A DNA stretch of 64,000 nucleotides from Georgenia sp. M64. GTDB lineage: Bacteria; Actinomycetota; Actinomycetes; Actinomycetales; Actinomycetaceae. The notes beneath the pieces are model-generated. The model ran no database searches, was not told the DNA's origin, and was given only the letters and a program-made list of their open reading frames with translations. This document shows positions 59,950-64,000 of this stretch, in pieces. Where the stretch lies: assembly GCF_038049925.1 (NCBI RefSeq), contig NZ_CP145809.1:3630599-3694598 (forward strand), in the 5' to 3' direction. The position numbers and the translations under genes were made by a program. How positions within the stretch are numbered: the stretch's first letter is position 1; every line of letters begins with the position of its first letter.

Positions 59950-61241
59950 GGCGCCTGCTCCTGCTGTACGGCCTGGCGATGACGACGGCGGTGCTCGTCG
60001 CGTTCCTCATCCCGCTCGGCCTGCTCGCCCGCTCGCTGGCGCAGGAGCGCGCGCTCGACGCCGGCCGGCAGGACGCGCAGGGCGTCGCGGTCTTCGCGGG
60101 CGGGGTGGCGGCCGACGCCGCCCGGCTCGAGGCGGCCGTCCTCGACGTCAACGCCGGTCCGCGCACGACCACCGTCTTCCGCCCCGACGGGTCCCTCGTC
60201 GGGCCGGCCGCGCCGGTGTCGACGGCGGTGGAGGTGGCTGCCGGTGGTCGCGCACTGACCGCCCGGACCGACGGCGGCGTGGAGGTGCTCCTGCCCGTGG
60301 GCGGCGCCGACGGCGTGAGCGTGGTCCGCACGTTCGTCCCCGACGGCGAGCTCACCGCCGGGGTGGCGCGGGCCTGGCTGGTGCTGGCCGGGGTCGGGGC
60401 CGTCGTCCTGGCGGCGACGGTGATCGCCGCCGACCGGATCGCCGCGCGGCTCTCCCGCTCGGTGCTCGACCTCGCGACGGTCGCCGGGCGGCTCGGCGCC
60501 GGGGACCTCACCGCGCGCGTGGAGCCCTCGGGGCCGCGGGAGGTGGTCGCCGTCGGGCACGTGCTCAACGGCCTCGGCGCACGGGTGTCGGCGCTGCTGG
60601 CGGACGAGCGCGAGCTCGTCGCGGACCTCTCCCACCGGCTGCGCACCCCGATCACGGCGCTGCGCCTGGACACCGAGCTCCTCACCGACCCGGCCGAGCG
60701 CGAGCAGGTGACCGGCCACGTCGACCAGCTCGTCGCCGGGCTGGACGCCGTCCTGTGGGCGGCGCGCCACCCCGCCCACGAGGGGGCCACCGGCCGCTGC
60801 GACGCCGCCGCGGTCGTCCGCGAGCGCGGAGCGTTCTGGGAGGTGCTGGCGTCCGAGCAGGGTCGCGTGCTCACCGTCGAGGCGGCCGGCCCCGCCGAGG
60901 TGGCCGTGGGCGCGGACGAGCTCGGTGCGGCCCTGGACGTCCTCATCGACAACGTCTTCAGCCACACCCCCGACGGCACCGCCTTCCGCCTGGCGGTGGA
61001 GCGCGACGCCGTCGGGACGGGCGACGCGCCGGTGGTGAGGGTCGTCGTCGAGGACGACGGGCCCGGGTTCGTCGACCTCCGGCTGGCCGAGCGCGGTCGC
61101 TCCGGCACGGGGTCGACCGGTCTCGGGCTCGACGTCGCCAGGCGGACGGCCGAGCGGGCCGGCGGTCGCCTCGTGCTCGGAAACGGAGCGACCGGCGGAG
61201 CACGGATCGTCCTCGAGCTGCCGGCCTTGAGGGAGCCTTAA
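59946..61241 (+). CDS. Membrane sensor histidine kinase
   Basis: This 431-residue kinase has a first transmembrane helix at about residues 8-28, an extracytoplasmic sensor segment (30-140) and a second helix (143-163). A HAMP domain follows, then the dimerisation His230 in ADLSHRLRTPITALRLDTE and the ATPase motifs LIDNVFSHTPDG (N box), VVEDDGPGFVD (G1) and GSTGLGLDVARR (G2). It pairs with the overlapping response regulator. The small sensor domain is Ala/Val/Gly-rich without a recognisable ligand fold. Confidence 0.93.
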   Translation: MRRLLLLYGLAMTTAVLVAFLIPLGLLARSLAQERALDAGRQDAQGVAVFAGGVAADAARLEAAVLDVNAGPRTTTVFRPDGSLVGPAAPVSTAVEVAAGGRALTARTDGGVEVLLPVGGADGVSVVRTFVPDGELTAGVARAWLVLAGVGAVVLAATVIAADRIAARLSRSVLDLATVAGRLGAGDLTARVEPSGPREVVAVGHVLNGLGARVSALLADERELVADLSHRLRTPITALRLDTELLTDPAEREQVTGHVDQLVAGLDAVLWAARHPAHEGATGRCDAAAVVRERGAFWEVLASEQGRVLTVEAAGPAEVAVGADELGAALDVLIDNVFSHTPDGTAFRLAVERDAVGTGDAPVVRVVVEDDGPGFVDLRLAERGRSGTGSTGLGLDVARRTAERAGGRLVLGNGATGGARIVLELPALREP

Positions 61242-61326
61242 CCGTTCCTTGCCGCGGCGCTCACCTCGGCGGCGCGAGCGTGGGGTTGTCAGGTCGAACA
61301 GACCCCCCGCAGTGAGAGGAACGATC

Positions 61327-62070
61327 ATGAGCTGGAAGAAGCGCACCGCCGTCGCGGCGGCCTCGGCCGCCCTGCTGGCCACCGGCGGCTTCGCCGTCGC
61401 CAACGCCGTGGGCCCGGCCCCGGCCGAGAAGGACACGGCGCCTGTCACCCACGACGCGTCCACGAGGTCGGCGCTCGAGCAGGAGCTCGACGCCCTCATG
61501 GCTCAGGTCGACGCCATGGAGTCGGCGGCCCCGGACGGCAGTCACGACGCGTTCGACGACAAGGGCGGGGAGCGGCCCGAGGGCATCTCCGACGACACCG
61601 GCTACGACGACAACGGCGGCGACCGCCCCGACGGCATCTCCGACGACACCGGCTACGACGACAACGGCGGCGACCGCCCCGACGGCATCTCCGACGACAC
61701 CGGCTACGACGACAACGGCGGCGACCGCCCCGACGGCATCTCCGACGACACCGGCTACGACGACAACGGCGGCGACCGCCCCGACGGCATCTCCGACGAC
61801 ACCGGCTACGACGACAACGGCGGCGACCGCCCCGACGGCATCTCCGACGACACCGGCTACGACGACAACGGCGGCGACCGCCCCGACGGCATCTCCGACG
61901 ACACCGGCTACGACGACAACGGCGGCGACCGCCCCGACGGCATCTCCGACGACACCGGCTACGACGACAACGGCGGCGACCGCCCCGAGGGCGTCTCCGA
62001 CGACGATGACGACGACGCCTGGGACGACCACGGGCACGACGACGATGACGACGACTGGGACGACGACTGA
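61327..62070 (+). CDS. Exported acidic protein with 17-residue Asp-rich repeats
   Basis: This 247-residue protein starts at ATG 61327 (GAGAGGA six bases upstream). It has a Sec-type signal (KKRTAVAAASAALLATGGFAVANA) and a short helical segment (RSALEQELDALMAQVDAME). Eight units of the form GGDRPDGISDDTGYDDN and a C-terminus of Asp with Trp and His (DDDAWDDHGHDDDD) follow. Asp/Gly spacing in DDTGYDDNGGD resembles calcium-binding loops of thrombospondin-3 or RTX repeats, so metal binding outside the membrane is likely. It lies in one operon with ApbE (TGATG overlap with the next gene). Confidence 0.82.
   Translation: MSWKKRTAVAAASAALLATGGFAVANAVGPAPAEKDTAPVTHDASTRSALEQELDALMAQVDAMESAAPDGSHDAFDDKGGERPEGISDDTGYDDNGGDRPDGISDDTGYDDNGGDRPDGISDDTGYDDNGGDRPDGISDDTGYDDNGGDRPDGISDDTGYDDNGGDRPDGISDDTGYDDNGGDRPDGISDDTGYDDNGGDRPDGISDDTGYDDNGGDRPEGVSDDDDDDAWDDHGHDDDDDDWDDD
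61564..61971 (+). repeat. 51-base tandem repeat, eight units
   Basis: The unit at 61564-61614 is a slight variant. Seven units from 61615 to 61971 appear identical at the DNA level, including third codon positions. A partial divergent unit starts at 61972. The unit length is 17 codons, so expansions stay in frame. Confidence 0.95.
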
Positions 62071-62468
62071 TGTCGACCCCGCAGCGGTCGTGGGCGGCAC
62101 TCGTGCTGCTGCCTGCCACCGCCGGGCTCTTCGGCGGGACGCTGGCCTGGGCGGTCGACCACGACCCCTCGGGAGCCGCACCGCTCCCGACGACGATCTC
62201 CCCGGCCGGGTCGCTCCCGGCCGGGGAGTCCGGGGTCGCCGAGCCTGTGACCGGCGCGGTCGTCGGACCCGGCGCGGCGGACGAGGACCTCGCCGAGCTG
62301 GCCGGACGGATCTCCGAGGCCCGCGAGCGCATCGAGACGCTCCGCGCGACGCTCGAGGACCGGCCGGTCGCTCCGGCGCTCCCCGCCGCGCGGACGGGGG
62401 ACGGCACCGCCCCGGCGGCCGGCACCGACACGGTCCCGCCGGTCGACGCGACCACGGGGGCGTCATGA
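62070..62468 (+). CDS. Small membrane-anchored protein ending in an ApbE flavinylation motif
   Basis: This 132-residue protein has an N-terminal transmembrane segment or uncleaved signal (WAALVLLPATAGLFGGTLAWAV, about residues 8-29), a Pro/Gly/Ala linker and a short predicted coiled coil (DLAELAGRISEARERIETLRATLE, 73-96). A disordered tail whose last residues are VDATTGAS follows. DxxTGA(S/T) is the consensus around the threonine to which ApbE attaches FMN. There is no FMN-binding domain; the motif sits at the extreme C-terminus. The gene overlaps the repeat-protein gene before it and apbE after it, which strongly supports it being the ApbE substrate. Confidence 0.78.
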   Translation: MSTPQRSWAALVLLPATAGLFGGTLAWAVDHDPSGAAPLPTTISPAGSLPAGESGVAEPVTGAVVGPGAADEDLAELAGRISEARERIETLRATLEDRPVAPALPAARTGDGTAPAAGTDTVPPVDATTGAS

Positions 62469-63439
62469 GCGCCGTCACGACCACCGCGCCGGCCGTGCGC
62501 GAGTTCCGCTCGATGACCAGCCCCGTGCGGGTGACCCTCACCGACCCGGGCTCGGCCGCCCAGGAGCTGCTCGACGACGTCGAGACCGTCTTCACCGAGG
62601 TCGCTCGAGACTGCACACGGTTCGGCCCGGTCGGCCCGCTCGTGGCGGCCAACGCCGACCCCGGCGCCTGGCACGACGCCCCACCCGCCCTGGCCCACGC
62701 GCTGGTCCAGGCCCAGCGCGCGCACCGCGCCACCGACGGCCTGTTCGACCCGCGCGTGCTCGACGTCCTCACCGCCTGGGGCTACGACCGCACCCTGCCG
62801 TTCACCGACGACGGACCAGGACCGGTGGTCGAGCCTCGCCGCACCGCCGCGGTAGCCGGTACCGCGCCGACGCCGTGGGAACCGCGGGTCGAGCGTCGCA
62901 CGCACGGCTGGCGCATCCACCTCGGCGGCGTCCCGGTCGACCTCGGCGGCATCGGGAAGGGTCTCGCGGTCCGCTGGGCGGCGGCCTTCCTCGCCCGTGC
63001 CGGCCAGGCCTTCCTCCTCGACGCCGGGGGTGACCTCGCCGTGCGCGGCCCCGCCCCGCACGGCGGGCCCTGGCGCGTCGCGGTGGAGGACCCGGCCGGC
63101 GGTGGCCCGCGCCTCGTCCTCTCCCTCGACACCGGTGGGTGCGCGACGTCGTCGACCCGGCGTCGCCGCTGGGTCTGCGGGGAGCAGGCCGTCCACCACC
63201 TCGTCGACCCGCGCACCCGACGGCCCGGCGGCGCGGGCCTGGCCGCCGTGACGGTCGTCGCAGCCGACACCGCCTGGGCCGAGGTGTGGAGCAAGACCCT
63301 CTTCCTCGCGGGTGCCGACGGCGTGCGCGAGCGGGCGGCGGAGCTCGGGCTGGCTGCGGCGTGGGTGCGCGAGGACGGCGGCGTCGGCACCACCGCGGCC
63401 CTGGACGACCTCGTCATCTGGCGGCGGACCGATGGCTGA
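62465..63439 (+). CDS. apbE: ApbE-family FAD:protein FMN transferase
   Basis: This 324-residue protein transfers FMN from FAD to a Thr/Ser in target proteins. Motifs are TDGLFDPRVLDVLTAWGYD, VDLGGIGKGLAVRWAAAFL, AFLLDAGGDLAVRGPAP and ATSSTRRRRWV...HHLVDPRTRRP, plus the Mg-site segment VVAADTAWAEVWSKTLFLAG. No signal peptide is visible. It overlaps the tag protein before it by ATGA and the haem membrane protein after it by eight bases. Confidence 0.93.
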   Translation: MSAVTTTAPAVREFRSMTSPVRVTLTDPGSAAQELLDDVETVFTEVARDCTRFGPVGPLVAANADPGAWHDAPPALAHALVQAQRAHRATDGLFDPRVLDVLTAWGYDRTLPFTDDGPGPVVEPRRTAAVAGTAPTPWEPRVERRTHGWRIHLGGVPVDLGGIGKGLAVRWAAAFLARAGQAFLLDAGGDLAVRGPAPHGGPWRVAVEDPAGGGPRLVLSLDTGGCATSSTRRRRWVCGEQAVHHLVDPRTRRPGGAGLAAVTVVAADTAWAEVWSKTLFLAGADGVRERAAELGLAAAWVREDGGVGTTAALDDLVIWRRTDG

Positions 63440-64000
63440 GCGCGGGCGAAGGGGCCGCTCCCCCCGACCGCTCGCCCTCGCCGAGGGGGCGGCCGTCGTC
63501 CTCGTCGTCGTCGCCGGGGCGGTGTCGGTCGCCCTCGCCACGGTCCTGGTCCTCGACGTCGCGCAGGGCGAGACCGCCCTGTGGGTCCTGGGCCGGGCCA
63601 GCGGGGTGACGTCCTACGTGCTGCTCGTGGCGCTGGTGAGCACCGGCCTGCTCCTCGCCCACCCCTGGGCCCGGCGGCTGCGCCGTCCCCGGCCGACGAC
63701 GGTCCAGGCCGTGCACGTCTCCCTCGCCACGTTCACGCTCACCTTCACCGTGCTGCACGTGGCCGTCCTCGCCACCGACCCGTGGGCACAGGTCGGCTGG
63801 CGCGGCGCGCTGCTGCCGATGGCGTCGCAGTACCGCCCGGTCGCCGTCACGCTGGGGGTCCTCGCGCTCTGGTCGGGGCTGGTCACGGGGCTGACCGCGC
63901 GGCTGGCCGGGCACGCCGCCGCACGGGTGTGGTGGCCGGTGCACAAGGTCGCGGCCGGGGTGCTGGTGCTCGTGTGGGCGCACTCGGTCCTCGCGGGGAC
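63432..64000 (+). CDS. Ferric-reductase-like haem membrane protein (partial, right edge)
   Basis: At least 189 residues are open to the window edge. After a basic N-terminus there are several transmembrane helices (AVVLVVVAGAVSVALATVLVL, GVTSYVLLVALVSTGLLLA, FTLTFTVLHVAVLA, VAVTLGVLALWSGLVTGL, KVAAGVLVLVWAHSVLAG). Histidines at QAVHVSLATF, VLHVAV, WWPVHKVA and WAHSVL are spaced as in ferric reductase / MsrQ-like cytochromes that hold two haems. It overlaps the apbE gene end, so the protein probably passes electrons across the membrane to the flavinylated protein. The C-terminus is outside the window. Confidence 0.85.
   Translation, partial: MAERGRRGRSPRPLALAEGAAVVLVVVAGAVSVALATVLVLDVAQGETALWVLGRASGVTSYVLLVALVSTGLLLAHPWARRLRRPRPTTVQAVHVSLATFTLTFTVLHVAVLATDPWAQVGWRGALLPMASQYRPVAVTLGVLALWSGLVTGLTARLAGHAAARVWWPVHKVAAGVLVLVWAHSVLAG

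Noticed and set aside
61564-61971. CRISPR array
   Set aside because: The 51-base units are contiguous without spacers and are in frame in a coding gene.
61261-63541. Val/Gly- and Arg/Cys-rich leftward frames opposite the Asp-repeat gene
   Set aside because: These are shadows of the 51-base tandem repeat; the plus-strand frame has a signal peptide, ribosome site and coupled neighbours.

Overview
The window is about 70% or more G+C, with GTG starts, ATGA/GTGA gene overlaps, LacI- and IclR-type sugar regulators, a Tat-exported glycosidase, an LPxTG surface protein and MsmK-dependent-looking sugar ABC importers. This points to a free-living, plant-polymer-degrading actinobacterium, most like Micrococcales (Cellulomonas / Georgenia / Promicromonospora type). 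That placement is inferred from sequence character; no 16S or marker phylogeny was possible.

Layout. (1) 1-1.5 kb: the N-terminal part of a long Ala/Glu/Arg coiled-coil protein that runs off the left edge. (2) 1.7-10.2 kb: a sugar-acid cluster around an IclR regulator. Leftward are an amidohydrolase (lactonase type), an FAH-family acylpyruvase and a zinc alcohol dehydrogenase. Rightward, iclR overlaps an 840-residue protein of unknown family, an L-rhamnonate-dehydratase-like enolase and a Gfo/Idh/MocA oxidoreductase. Together they look like a non-phosphorylative 6-deoxyhexonate or similar aldonate route. (3) 10.3-22.5 kb: a mannoside cluster. It has a GH2 beta-mannosidase, a LacI regulator, a sugar-binding lipoprotein with two permeases, an SGNH esterase, a Tat-exported GH5-like enzyme and a decayed LacI gene. 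Near-identical LacI operators (TAAAGCGGTTTA) mark its promoters. (4) 22.5-27.8 kb: an LPxTG protein with a duplicated domain, a ClpX-type zinc-finger protein, repeat-rich spacers, a RibD_C/DHFR-like enzyme, an LLM oxidoreductase and an EamA transporter. (5) 27.8-31.6 kb: a three-gene NAD(P)-linked [FeFe]-hydrogenase operon (hydB-hydA-hydC).

(6) 31.8-34.3 kb: a HigBA/RelE-like toxin-antitoxin pair and an IS110-family element. (7) 34.3-57 kb: a pectin / hexuronate island. It holds a LacI regulator, altronate dehydratase, hexuronate reductase, uronate isomerase, an esterase, pectinesterase, pectate lyase, an AEC transporter, a D-tartrate-dehydratase-like enolase, a sugar ABC importer (no ATPase) and two Gfo/Idh proteins, one fused to a DUF6807-like domain. 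Seven LacI boxes of the form TGAAAGCGCTTACG stand in front of nearly every transcription unit, suggesting one local regulator. Two more toxin-antitoxin modules (DUF1778-GNAT and VapBC) and a small phosphatase are interspersed. (8) 57.3-58.5 kb: a MalY/PatB-type PLP enzyme. (9) 58.6-64 kb: a membrane-anchored acidic protein, a two-component system and an extracytoplasmic redox operon. That operon encodes an exported acidic 17-residue-repeat protein, a small membrane-anchored protein ending in an ApbE flavinylation motif (DATTGAS), ApbE itself and a ferric-reductase-like haem membrane protein cut by the right edge.

The two most unusual items are the ApbE locus, where the usual FMN-binding-domain protein seems replaced by a short C-terminal flavinylation tag, and the trimeric [FeFe]-hydrogenase with a variant L1 motif. 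The regulatory reading (IclR, mannoside-LacI and pectin-LacI boxes) is directly visible in the DNA, but the assignment of each regulator to its box is inference. No rRNA, tRNA or CRISPR array was found.
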